Shown one piece after another: positions 1-7,059 of a stretch of DNA of 8,427 bases. Positions within the stretch are counted from its first letter, which is position 1. Every line of letters begins with the position of its first letter. The notes beneath the pieces are model-generated. The model did no database searches. It saw only the letters and a list, made by a program, of their open reading frames with translations, and was not told the origin of the DNA. This stretch comes from Fidelibacterota bacterium (GTDB lineage Bacteria; Fidelibacterota; Fidelibacteria; Fidelibacterales; Fidelibacteraceae): assembly GCA_023134755.1 (NCBI GenBank), contig JAGLUM010000080.1:1-8427 (forward strand), written 5' to 3'. A program made the position numbers and the translations under genes.

Positions 1-56
1 CAGATAACCCGTTTCCATGATACTTCCCGATTAATGATCAGTTTTTTATTACTCAT
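1..56 (-). CDS. Start of an unidentified gene coupled to the ArsR repressor (partial)
   Basis: Only the first 18 codons are in the window; they read MSNKKLIINREVSWKRVI and run off the left edge. The ATG (56-54) overlaps the TGA of the upstream repressor as ATGA. A strong ribosome binding site, GGAGGAG at 70-64 on the minus strand, lies seven bases before the ATG inside the last codons of the repressor. The layout means the two genes are made from one mRNA with coupled translation. The product cannot be recognised from so short a piece. In many bacteria SdpR-type repressors are followed by an SdpI-like membrane protein or another permease, so a membrane protein is a reasonable inference, but no hydrophobic segment is visible in these residues. 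Confidence 0.7.
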   Translation of the reverse strand, partial: MSNKKLIINREVSWKRVI

Positions 57-334
57 ATTTTTTCTCCTCCGCTTTTTATCATATTCATAAATAATAGCAT
101 TGCCTCTTCAAATACACTGACTTGTAAGGTATAAATGACATACTGCCCTTTCTTTTTGGAATATAGTAAATCTGCTTCCTTCAGGATCTTAAGATGAAAG
201 GTGATTGATGGTTTCGATATATCAAAATGTCCCGCGATCTCCCCCGCTGTTAGACTGCCTTTCCTTAGTAGCACCAGTATCTTTCGGCGGGTTTCATCCG
301 AGAGAGCAGTAAATATTTTATTAAGATCCGACAT
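53..334 (-). CDS. ArsR/SdpR-family winged-helix transcriptional repressor
   Basis: A 93-residue DNA-binding protein with the ArsR-family layout. The N-terminal helix holds ALSDETRRKIL (residues 10-20). The helix-turn-helix spans about residues 29-57 (TAGEIAGHFDISKPSITFHL, then KILKEADLL). A beta-wing follows with KKGQYVIYTL at 61-70, and a C-terminal dimerisation helix closes the protein. It has no cysteine at all, so it lacks the metal-binding motif of ArsR/SmtB sensors. The wording resembles SdpR-like autorepressors. A tandem ATG allows starts at 337 or 334. I chose 334 because AGGAG (344-340) is then five bases away rather than two. It is coupled by ATGA to the next gene and probably represses its own promoter and that partner. 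The inducer is unknown. Family assignment is firm; the SdpR subtype is inferred. Confidence 0.92.
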   Translation of the reverse strand: MSDLNKIFTALSDETRRKILVLLRKGSLTAGEIAGHFDISKPSITFHLKILKEADLLYSKKKGQYVIYTLQVSVFEEAMLLFMNMIKSGGEKI

Positions 335-356
335 CATATCTCCTTTTAATATTTAG

Positions 357-385
357 GTAATAATCTAATTATCTAACATTGTCAA
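357..385 (-). promoter_or_regulatory. Candidate sigma-70 type promoter of the ArsR-family repressor
   Basis: On the minus strand a perfect TTGACA (385-380) is followed after 17 bases by TATTAC (362-357), a four-of-six match to the -10 consensus. The start of transcription would lie about 15 bases before the gene. The promoter begins about 20 bases beyond the terminator of the upstream symporter gene, so the repressor operon should be transcribed independently. Confidence 0.55.
360..372. promoter_or_regulatory. Possible operator inside the repressor promoter
   Basis: ATAAT-CTA-ATTAT forms an inverted repeat with five-base arms. It lies between the -35 and -10 boxes and touches the latter. On the minus strand the same stretch also reads as a near-direct repeat, TAGATAAT TAGATTAT. 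This is where an autorepressor of the ArsR family would be expected to bind. The arms are short and all A/T, so chance is a real alternative. Confidence 0.3.
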
Positions 386-400
386 GTATATTTTTTATTA

Positions 401-439
401 TATCAAAAAAAACACATCAAATGATGTGCTTTTTTGATA
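401..439 (-). terminator. Rho-independent terminator of the SSS symporter gene
   Basis: Read on the minus strand, a stem built on CACATCA/TGATGTG, flanked by A-rich and T-rich arms, is followed by eight T residues (412-405). It starts about 50 bases after the TAA of the symporter. The flanking A/T arms also pair, so it could work in both directions, although no gene reads into it from the left. Confidence 0.75.
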
Positions 440-486
440 TTTCTTTTCATTACTCAGTTATTGTATTGCCTGATTATTTAACATAT

Positions 487-1869
487 TTAATTGATTTTTT
501 TATTTTTTATGCTTGATATGATTAAAAAGCCATAAAATACAATCGCATTTGATGCTATTCCAATTATAAGGCCATCTATTCCAAAAGGATTTTTCATAAT
601 AATATTCCAAATAATAACACCTGTTACACCGGCAACCGCACCAGCAATAAAATGAGAGAATTTAACCTTTAATCCCAAAATAGCTGACACTAAGGGTACT
701 AAAATAATGGGTGACCAAAAATTATAAGCATAAATTAAAATGTCCAATATACTCTTAATTTTTATTGCAAAAATTACAGAAATACTCCCAACCAATATAT
801 TAATCACACGTACAGACAACATCTCCGCTTTTACAGTCATTTTGCTTTTTCTTAGAGGTGTAATAATATCGTGAATGAATGAAACGGAAGCCGCGTTTAG
901 AAAAGAATCTGCAGAAGACATAACAATTGAGATAATACCTGCCACCACAACTCCACAAACACCTATAGGTAATACTTCTTTGATCACATATGGCATGGCT
1001 AAATTCGGATCAAGTCCCGGATTTAGTGCCAAAGCAATCAATCCGATAAGTCCTGTTATTGCAAAAAATGGTATAGAGAAGATACCACTCCACAAAGTTC
1101 CCTTGCGAGTATGACTTTTATCTTTGGACAAAAATAATCTTTGCACATATGGCGGAACCAGGGTTTCGCCCAATAAGAAGGTCAAAAAAAGTGAAACGAA
1201 AACGGTTATAGTTTTATAACCTCCCGGAAAAGCAAAATGACTTGCAGGAATAGCAGCTTGGATTTCACTAATTCCACCTATTTTCATGATACCGAATACT
1301 AGAGTTAATGGAATACCAATCGCAAGAACAATAAATTGAATTATATCAGTGTAAACTACCGAACGCATTCCGCCAACAGTTGAATATAAAAATACAATCC
1401 CACATCCAATTAGAATTCCATAAATTTGCGGTATATTCAAGAAAACATTAAAAATATAGCCAATAGAGCCAATTTGAGCTCCTAAAATTCCAGCACAAAC
1501 GATGACAGAAAAAATACCGGTAATAACTTTAGAAATTTTTCCATAATGTTTTTCCATTATATCACCAACAGAAATTGCTGTTTTGTAATTATCCATGTGC
1601 GGAGCAATAAACTTTGCAACCAATATTTCCTTTAGACTAAAACCCCAAAGGGCAAAAATATTAACTATCCCAAAAAGAAATACCTTTTCGGCATTTCCCA
1701 TAGAAAAACCACCACCAATAAATGAAGCGGAAAGAGTTGCAAAAATAATAAATGAACCAAAAGAGCGTCCTGCTACCGAAAATTGAGAAAGATTTTTTAC
1801 TTTTCTACCTGCTAAAAGTCCAACAACTAAAATAATTAAAAGATAGGAAATTACAATTATATTATCCAT
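487..1869 (-). CDS. Sodium:solute symporter (SSS family, TC 2.A.21)
   Basis: A 460-residue integral inner-membrane protein, slightly short for the family, that should import a small organic solute with sodium. Family marks are the TM1 region SASFIGGGFSMGNAEK (47-62), STVGGMRSVVYTDIIQ (163-178), the loop GETLVPPYVQRLF (234-246) and the helix IISIVMSSADSF (312-323). The paired serines at 318-319 correspond in position to the sodium-site serines of vSGLT. About twelve hydrophobic segments are visible. The start is supported by AGGAG (1879-1875) five bases before the ATG. It forms its own unit, with a terminator behind it and nothing coupled to it. Its DNA is AT-rich: a hand count of 1621-1680 gives 18 G/C of 60, which together with its isolation may indicate later acquisition. 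The substrate cannot be told from the sequence; sugars, amino acids, pantothenate-like acids and others are all possible. Confidence 0.9.
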   Translation of the reverse strand: MDNIIVISYLLIILVVGLLAGRKVKNLSQFSVAGRSFGSFIIFATLSASFIGGGFSMGNAEKVFLFGIVNIFALWGFSLKEILVAKFIAPHMDNYKTAISVGDIMEKHYGKISKVITGIFSVIVCAGILGAQIGSIGYIFNVFLNIPQIYGILIGCGIVFLYSTVGGMRSVVYTDIIQFIVLAIGIPLTLVFGIMKIGGISEIQAAIPASHFAFPGGYKTITVFVSLFLTFLLGETLVPPYVQRLFLSKDKSHTRKGTLWSGIFSIPFFAITGLIGLIALALNPGLDPNLAMPYVIKEVLPIGVCGVVVAGIISIVMSSADSFLNAASVSFIHDIITPLRKSKMTVKAEMLSVRVINILVGSISVIFAIKIKSILDILIYAYNFWSPIILVPLVSAILGLKVKFSHFIAGAVAGVTGVIIWNIIMKNPFGIDGLIIGIASNAIVFYGFLIISSIKNKKIN

Positions 1870-2178
1870 ATATTCTCCTTAACAAATGGTTCTTATAAGG
1901 TAACAATAGTAGTCTTAATTATACCTGCGATCATAGTCTAGGCCACACACAAACTCCTAAATTGATGCAATGATATCAGTAAAGGTCATATTAATTCCTT
2001 TCACAGTACGATATGCTGTGGTGTACGTGATTAAAATAACAATGTTGGATGAATATAACTTTTTAATTAAATTATTAAAAATGCTTTTTTTTATTTCTTA
2101 ATTCAACAATACAGGCACAACATAATGATTGCTATCTATTAATAAAATATGTACCTTTATTCACAATAAGGGGCGTAC
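1870..2178. other. Divergent intergenic region between the SSS gene and the GltS locus
   Basis: 309 bases, strongly AT-rich, with no full-length gene. On the minus strand it contains a ten-codon reading frame with its own ribosome binding site (listed separately) and a TATAAT (1923-1918) with no convincing -35, which could serve the symporter. CCTTA (1900-1896 on the minus strand) could pair with TAAGG (1881-1877), partly hiding the symporter ribosome binding site, but the stem is only five pairs. On the plus strand, TTGGAT 17 bases before TAAATT (about 2045-2073) is the best but weak promoter candidate for the downstream pair. No tRNA, riboswitch or strong terminator was seen. Confidence 0.5.
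1957..1989 (-). pseudogene. Ten-codon frame: leader peptide or decayed start of an AGCS-type carrier
   Basis: On the minus strand AAGGAA (2000-1995) is followed by an ATG (1989-1987) that reads MTFTDIIASI and then TAG. Ignoring the TAG, the frame continues EFVCGLDYDRRYN before TAA. The pattern IIASI-x-EFV-x-GL resembles the N-terminus of sodium:alanine (AGCS) carriers, which often read like IIxxINxFVWGPP. It could be the decayed 5' end of such a gene, displaced when the present symporter arrived. A translated leader peptide of the symporter, whose start is 87 bases downstream, is the main alternative. Both readings rest on very few residues. Confidence 0.25.
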
Positions 2179-2433
2179 TTGAAAGAAAATAAAAAGCAAC
2201 ATTTATCTCCAGAATGGGGACACAAAATCTTACGTATTGTTCATGATGAAAAATCCATTGGTAATGCTGTTTCTATACAACCAAAACAAAATGTAAATCA
2301 TATTCAGATCGATGATCTACAGTATGAGTATGAATTACTCAATGTTGAAGGTTGGCGCTATCAAATGGGATTCGCATTAGACGATGATTCTTTTTATTTA
2401 TTTTACAACAAACCAATTAATTCGTCGAAATAG
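2179..2433 (+). CDS. Hypothetical 84-residue protein preceding the GltS homologue
   Basis: I do not recognise this protein. It is small, polar and soluble, with no signal peptide or membrane segment. The first third is basic, and the last third is acidic and aromatic (YEYELLNVEGW at 50-60, then ALDDDSFYLFYNKP at 66-79), suggesting a compact beta-rich fold. The start is TTG, supported by AAGGGG (2168-2173) five bases upstream; the only later methionine, at 64, would remove most of the chain. The stop lies 23 bases before the symporter gene, in the same direction, with no terminator between, so the two are very likely co-transcribed. A regulatory or accessory role toward the transporter is inferred from position only. 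Confidence 0.7.
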   Translation: MKENKKQHLSPEWGHKILRIVHDEKSIGNAVSIQPKQNVNHIQIDDLQYEYELLNVEGWRYQMGFALDDDSFYLFYNKPINSSK

Positions 2434-2456
2434 AACCTTTTACACAAGGAGGGATT

Positions 2457-3875
2457 ATGAACTTTCATTGGGATGTATTCATTAATCTTGGTATTATTTC
2501 TATCGCTTTATTAATAGCAACATTTATTCGGTCAAAGGTCAAGTTTTTCCAAAAATATTTAATCCCGAATGCACTCACCGCGGGATTTATTCTTTTACCC
2601 CTTTATAATTATGTTTTTCCATTGATAGGGTTTGAAACTGCTACGTTGAAAGACATTGCTTATCATTTTTTGGGTATGTCCTTTGTGGTACTGACCCTGA
2701 GAAATTCTCAGCCGAAGTCCAAGGACAATGACGGTGCGGTTCCGATGGCTGTTGCCATTTTATATCAATATGCGATCCAGCTTGTAATTGGTTTACTCCT
2801 AACTGTGCTTATTATTTACACATTCCGGCCGGAGTTATTCCACAGTTTTGGTGTATTTATGCCCTTGGGATTTGTGCTGGGTCCGGGACAAGCAATGTCT
2901 ATTGGTGCAAACTGGGGAGAGATGATGTCTATCGAAGGACTGAGCTCTGTAGGATTGACGTTCGCGGCGATTGGATTTATACTTTGTTGTTTCGGCGGTA
3001 TTTACCTTATCAACTTTGCGATTCGCAATAAATGGATTACAAAAGAAGATCTGGAATATATGGGTAAACCGGGAACCCGCCGTGGTATATTCTCCAGGAA
3101 AAAGAAGGATTTGCCGGTAGGATCATATTTGACTTCTGAAAGTGAAGCTATTGATACCCTGAGCCTTCACTCCGGTTTGGTGCTTTTTACCTATTTTCTG
3201 TCTTATCTTCTACTGCTGGGACTCACCAAGCTACTCTCATTCGCGGGTGATGCCGGCATGCAGTTGGCAGATAGTCTGTGGGGAATTAGCTTCATCTTTG
3301 CTGCCTTTACCGGTATGCTGATGCGCAGAATTTTAATTGCGGTGAAAGCAAATCACATTGTAGACAACATGGCTATGAATCGTGTTTCCGGATTTTTGGT
3401 TGACTTTATGGTCACCGCAGCTATTGCGGCTATTTCTATTGCAGTAGTAGCTAATTACTGGCTCCCGATCCTGATCGTCAGTATTGTCGGCGGTGTGATA
3501 TCTATCTGGGCCGTTATTTTTATCGGATCGCGACTCTTTAAAACACACCGTTTTTTCCGGACTTTAATGATCTTTGGTGTATCTACCGGCACTCTTTCCA
3601 CCGCACTCGCACTTTTACGGGTGGTCGACCCTGATTTTGAAACACCGGTGGTCGAAGATTATGCCTATAGTTCCGGAATTGTTTTTGTGCTTGTCATCCC
3701 CCTGATCCTTTTTATGGCCTGGCCGGTAAAGACCTTTTTAACAGGAAACTGGATATGGTTCTGGATGTTCTTAGGCTTAAGTTTCCTATACCTAATTGGC
3801 TGTACTATTTATTTTGCTATTAAGGCACCACGCCACGCATTTAAAAAACGCCAGATATGGTTAAAGAAAAGATAG
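2457..3875 (+). CDS. Sodium/glutamate symporter family (GltS-like) membrane protein
   Basis: A 472-residue polytopic inner-membrane protein, longer than E. coli GltS (about 400). It shows the family's two inverted halves. The first carries PLGFVLGPGQAMSIGANWG (136-154) and the second VSTGTLSTALALLRVVDPDF (375-394); both are re-entrant-loop-like glycine- and small-residue-rich segments of the kind that bind sodium and dicarboxylate in this family. A charged cytoplasmic linker (about 190-235, with SRKKKD at 213-218) joins the halves. The tail after the last helix is strongly basic. The start is set by AGGAGG (2447-2452) four bases before the ATG. Probable role is sodium-driven glutamate or related acid transport, but this divergent long branch may carry another substrate. 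It is the second gene of a two-gene unit that ends at the hairpin 20 bases downstream. Confidence 0.87.
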   Translation: MNFHWDVFINLGIISIALLIATFIRSKVKFFQKYLIPNALTAGFILLPLYNYVFPLIGFETATLKDIAYHFLGMSFVVLTLRNSQPKSKDNDGAVPMAVAILYQYAIQLVIGLLLTVLIIYTFRPELFHSFGVFMPLGFVLGPGQAMSIGANWGEMMSIEGLSSVGLTFAAIGFILCCFGGIYLINFAIRNKWITKEDLEYMGKPGTRRGIFSRKKKDLPVGSYLTSESEAIDTLSLHSGLVLFTYFLSYLLLLGLTKLLSFAGDAGMQLADSLWGISFIFAAFTGMLMRRILIAVKANHIVDNMAMNRVSGFLVDFMVTAAIAAISIAVVANYWLPILIVSIVGGVISIWAVIFIGSRLFKTHRFFRTLMIFGVSTGTLSTALALLRVVDPDFETPVVEDYAYSSGIVFVLVIPLILFMAWPVKTFLTGNWIWFWMFLGLSFLYLIGCTIYFAIKAPRHAFKKRQIWLKKR

Positions 3876-3894
3876 ATCACATAAACATTTTATT

Positions 3895-3924
3895 AAAAAG
3901 CCCGTTATAGCAACGGGCTTTTTT
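3895..3924. terminator. Bidirectional terminator between the GltS homologue and ksgA
   Basis: AAAAAGCCCGTT, a five-base loop ATAGC, then AACGGGCTTTTTT. The stem has seven G/C-containing core pairs (GCCCGTT/AACGGGC) with A and T tracts on both sides. It therefore works as an intrinsic terminator for the plus-strand symporter, which stops at 3875, and for the minus-strand adk-metG-tatD-ksgA transcript, which stops at 3933. Confidence 0.92.
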
Positions 3925-3932
3925 AATGTATA

Positions 3933-4691
3933 TTATTTATCAGGTTCCAACAGCCGCAGCAGCTTTAGATAATCGGCCGCTTCAATACTGTCCGCACGCT
4001 GCGACCAGTCGAAAACATCTTTTAAGTCTGGACTATAATATTTTTTTAGACTGTTTTGCAAGGTTTTTCGCCGCTGTTGAAATGCAGACTGTATACAGTC
4101 AATCAGAAGCTGGTCATTGATATCCAGTGATTTAAAACGAATGTGGATACACGCAGAAACTACGCGCGGCGGCGGATTGAAAACTGTCGGCGGAATGGTA
4201 AAAAGGTATGTAATATCAGAATAACAGCGTGTTAAAACAGATAATATCCCGTAGGATTTGCTTCCCGGTGTTGCCAACAACTTTTCGGCAAATTCTTTTT
4301 GTACCATCAATATGGCTTCATTGATATTCCGGCGGTGAGAAAATAACTTATACATCAGAGAACGCGATATATTGTAGGGAATATTGCCCACAACCTTATC
4401 ACATGGCAGATAGGGTGTCCAGTCCAGACTGATTGCATTACCTTCAACACAACGAAATTGCGGATAAGCAACTTCCTTCGCCTTCCATTCGTTTGCCAGA
4501 TCGGTATCAAGCTCCAGACTCGTTAAACTACAGCCACTATCCAGAAGACTCTGGGTAAGTGCGCCGCGCCCGGGTCCAATTTCCAGGATCACATCCGTTT
4601 CTTTCGGTGAAATATGACCTATAATTTTCCGGATAATATTAGAATCAGTCAGAAAATGCTGTCCAAGTGATTTTTTGGGACGGGATATCAT
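3933..4691 (-). CDS. ksgA: 16S rRNA (adenine1518-N6/adenine1519-N6)-dimethyltransferase
   Basis: RsmA/KsgA uses S-adenosylmethionine to dimethylate two adjacent adenines in the 3'-terminal helix of 16S rRNA, a late step of small-subunit maturation. The 252 residues, at the short end for the family, show KKSLGQHFL at 6-14, the cofactor loop EIGPGRGALT at 37-46, the acidic ELD at 60-62, the catalytic NIPY at 103-106, QKEFAEKL at 131-138, PPPRVVSA at 173-180 and FQQRRKTL in the C-terminal helical domain at 204-211. The ATG overlaps the TGA of tatD as ATGA and no ribosome binding site is visible in front, so translation probably depends on coupling. It is the last gene of the operon. Loss of this enzyme classically gives kasugamycin resistance. 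Identification is secure. Confidence 0.96.
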   Translation of the reverse strand: MISRPKKSLGQHFLTDSNIIRKIIGHISPKETDVILEIGPGRGALTQSLLDSGCSLTSLELDTDLANEWKAKEVAYPQFRCVEGNAISLDWTPYLPCDKVVGNIPYNISRSLMYKLFSHRRNINEAILMVQKEFAEKLLATPGSKSYGILSVLTRCYSDITYLFTIPPTVFNPPPRVVSACIHIRFKSLDINDQLLIDCIQSAFQQRRKTLQNSLKKYYSPDLKDVFDWSQRADSIEAADYLKLLRLLEPDK

Positions 4692-5449
4692 GGTGTTTGT
4701 AGATGAAAAAATTCTTCAGCCGTTGCGGTGGTCGTTGCCGCAATGTGTTCAAGTGGCTGCTGAAAAATCTTTGCATAGCTTTTAGCAATTTCAATAACGT
4801 ATGCCGGTTCATTTTGCTTACCCCGGTATGGAACAGGCGCCATCCAGGGAGAATCGGTTTCAATCATCAGGCGTTCCAGAGGAAGTATTTCAACAAGTGC
4901 AGCTACTTTCTTTGAAAAAGTGACCACCCCGGTGAAAGAAATTAATGCTCCTTTATTCAATACCCGTTTTGCATAAGCCACGTCACTGCCAAAACAGTGA
5001 AATTGTGCCCGAAAATACGCAAGTGATTCCAATACAGCATAGGTATCATCATCGGCTGCTCTATTATGGATGATCATAGGGTATTCTAAAGAACGGGCAA
5101 GCTCAACTTGTTCGCGAAAAACCCGCAGCTGGTCATTACGCGGGGCATAATCACGGTAATAATCCATACCGATCTCTCCAACAGCACATACCTTAGGATG
5201 CTGTAGAAACTTTTCCAGGATCGAAATATAATTCTGAGGTGCTTCTTTGCTGTCATGCGGATGGATTCCGACAGCAGCATATATACAATCAAATCTGTCT
5301 GCCAAAGCAATCGCGCGTTCTGAGGTCTTTATATCAATAGACGGAACGATCATCCGGGTAACTCCCGCTTTCAGTGCCCGTTCGACATAGGGTTCCGGAT
5401 CTTTAAAGAAAGGGTCTAAATTTAAATGTGTATGGGTATCAATAAACAT
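4688..5449 (-). CDS. tatD: TatD-family metal-dependent DNase
   Basis: A 253-residue cytoplasmic hydrolase of the amidohydrolase TIM-barrel fold; TatD proteins degrade DNA from the 3' end and take part in repair and turnover. Metal-site segments are DTHTH (4-8, with the paired histidines 6 and 8), GIHPHD (61-66), GEIGMDYY with Glu92, IIHNR with His128, HCFGSD with His151 and ETDSPW with Asp199. I start it at the ATG at 5449, because GAGG (5458-5455) stands five bases away and TatD proteins normally begin right at the MFIDTHTH strand. An upstream in-frame TTG at 5479 would add ten residues but has no ribosome binding site. It lies 80 bases after metG and overlaps ksgA, matching the metG-tatD-ksgA proximity known from Firmicutes. 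Confidence 0.94.
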   Translation of the reverse strand: MFIDTHTHLNLDPFFKDPEPYVERALKAGVTRMIVPSIDIKTSERAIALADRFDCIYAAVGIHPHDSKEAPQNYISILEKFLQHPKVCAVGEIGMDYYRDYAPRNDQLRVFREQVELARSLEYPMIIHNRAADDDTYAVLESLAYFRAQFHCFGSDVAYAKRVLNKGALISFTGVVTFSKKVAALVEILPLERLMIETDSPWMAPVPYRGKQNEPAYVIEIAKSYAKIFQQPLEHIAATTTATAEEFFHLQTP

Positions 5450-5464
5450 GATCGCCTCGTTTTG

Positions 5465-5532
5465 TAACACAGATCTCAATAGATAAAATCAGGTCATTGG
5501 GAATCTCAGGTTTTTCCGTTTTTTCTGTGTTA
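5465..5532 (-). repeat. Inverted repeat across the metG-tatD gap
   Basis: TAACACAGA, which contains the metG stop codon, and TCTGTGTTA, 16 bases before the tatD ATG, are perfect nine-base inverted arms separated by 50 bases. The transcript could fold into a long hairpin that brings the metG stop close to the tatD ribosome binding site. It has no T tract and is not a terminator. Confidence 0.35.
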
Positions 5533-7059
5533 TTCCTCGTTCAGTAATTTCATATCATAACGCGGAAAAAGGGCTTTCATTTCGCCCAATTCCCTTCCCG
5601 CATGCAAATCCTGCCATTGCATCAAGGTACCGGGGACATCCCCGTTGTTCAGCATGGTAAAAAATTCACTCATTTTTTTCGGTAGTAGCGGATACAGCAG
5701 GGCAGCAGAAAAACGCAGACTTGCCAGTGCTGTATATAAGACAGTTGCTGCTTTATCCGGATCTGTTTTTGCCAGTTTCCAGGGTTCTGTTTTCTCAAGA
5801 TATTTGTTGATGGAAGTAACATAAGCAACGGCTTCAATTGCAATCGCGTTAACATGTAATTTTTCAAGATGTGTCATTATAGCATCCTGACATGCCTCCG
5901 CAGCAATTTTCATTGCCTGTTCTTCCTTGCCTAAATTACCCGGCAAAGGAATTTTACCGTTATAATATTTTTTGATCAATTTAAAAATGCGATTTACAAG
6001 ATTTCCAAAGTCATTTGCAAGATCTGTATTGTAAGTTTGATAAAACCGTTCTTTTGAAAAATCCGAATCGTTGAGAAGCGGCCCTTCTTTGGCCATGAAA
6101 TAACGGTATACATCTTTGCCCACATTATCGCAATACGCCTGAATGGTTTCCATGTCGATAAAATTACCCAGAGACTTACTCATCTTCTGGCCCTTGCTAG
6201 TCCACCAACCATGCGCAAATATGGTTTTCGGAAGTGGAATTCCCATAGCCATCAACATGGTCGGCCAATAGACACAATGGGTGGTCAATATATCTTTGCC
6301 AATCAGATGAACGGCCGGCCAATAGGTCTGAAATTTCGTATCATCGGAAAGATAGCCCGCTGCCGTGATATAATTAAGCAGAGCATCGAACCAAACATAC
6401 GTCACGTAAGCGCTATCGAAGGGAAGCTCAATACCCCAAGCCAGGCGTTCTTTTGGACGGCTGATACATAAATCTTTCAGAGGCTGCTTTAAAAAACTCA
6501 GAATTTCGTTTTTCCTGTTCACGGGCTGGATAAAATCAGGATGTTCATTGATGTATTCAATAAGCTGATCTTGGTAAGTGCTCATCTTAAAATAATAATT
6601 TGTCTCACTGATACGCCGTACATCCCGATGATTTCCCTCTTCATGGTCCTTTTCTGAAATAAACAATTCATCCGCAATACTGTACCACCCTTCATAACTG
6701 TCTTTGTAAATCTCTCCTTTATCAAAAAGCATTTGCAATACGTGTTGAACGACCTTTACATGCCGAGACTCCGTTGTACGGATAAAATCATCATTGCTGA
6801 GATTAAAATAGGACCATAATTCCTGAAAGCGTATTGCATAAATATCGCAATGTTCCCTGGGAGTAATACCGTTTTTTTCTGCTGCCTGTTGGACTTTTTG
6901 GCCATGCTCATCGGTACCGGTCAAAAAGAAGACATCATCCCCTTTCATACGGCGATACATAGAAATAATATCTACGATCAGAGTTGTATAGCTACTGCCA
7001 ATATGCGGCTGGTCATTCACATAATACAAAGGGGTGGTAATATAAAATGATTGACTCAT
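5530..7059 (-). CDS. metG: Methionyl-tRNA synthetase (short form)
   Basis: Class I synthetase charging tRNA-Met with methionine, used for initiation and elongation. In order: the HIGH-type motif as HIGS (19-22), GTDEHG at 48-53, the CP insertion at about 115-180, the methionine-pocket segment YVTYVWFDALLNY (218-230), HLIGKD (251-256), the KMSKS loop (292-296) and the helical anticodon-binding domain with NDFGNLVNR at 349-357. At 509 residues it lacks the C-terminal EMAP-like tRNA-binding domain carried by longer MetRS. The CP insertion has no CxxC pair, so it is a zinc-free knuckle type; the usual cysteine positions read YEGWYSIADELF (122-133). The ATG shares one base with the adk stop (TAATG), and AAGGA (7073-7069) lies nine bases upstream. 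Identification is secure. Confidence 0.97.
   Translation of the reverse strand: MSQSFYITTPLYYVNDQPHIGSSYTTLIVDIISMYRRMKGDDVFFLTGTDEHGQKVQQAAEKNGITPREHCDIYAIRFQELWSYFNLSNDDFIRTTESRHVKVVQHVLQMLFDKGEIYKDSYEGWYSIADELFISEKDHEEGNHRDVRRISETNYYFKMSTYQDQLIEYINEHPDFIQPVNRKNEILSFLKQPLKDLCISRPKERLAWGIELPFDSAYVTYVWFDALLNYITAAGYLSDDTKFQTYWPAVHLIGKDILTTHCVYWPTMLMAMGIPLPKTIFAHGWWTSKGQKMSKSLGNFIDMETIQAYCDNVGKDVYRYFMAKEGPLLNDSDFSKERFYQTYNTDLANDFGNLVNRIFKLIKKYYNGKIPLPGNLGKEEQAMKIAAEACQDAIMTHLEKLHVNAIAIEAVAYVTSINKYLEKTEPWKLAKTDPDKAATVLYTALASLRFSAALLYPLLPKKMSEFFTMLNNGDVPGTLMQWQDLHAGRELGEMKALFPRYDMKLLNEE

Noticed and set aside
875..1114. Plus-strand open frame opposite the SSS gene
   Set aside because: It is the complement of conserved transmembrane coding sequence and has no family resemblance or ribosome binding site.
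2113..2135. GGCAC followed by TTGC upstream of the 84-residue gene, resembling a sigma-54 promoter
   Set aside because: The GG and GC elements are 15 bases apart instead of the required 10.
5439..5537. Stop-free +1 frame after metG reading TEKTEKPEIPNDLI, suggesting a lost C-terminal extension by frameshift
   Set aside because: MetG is complete at 509 residues, the extra frame is only about 34 codons, shows no recognisable domain and ends just inside tatD.
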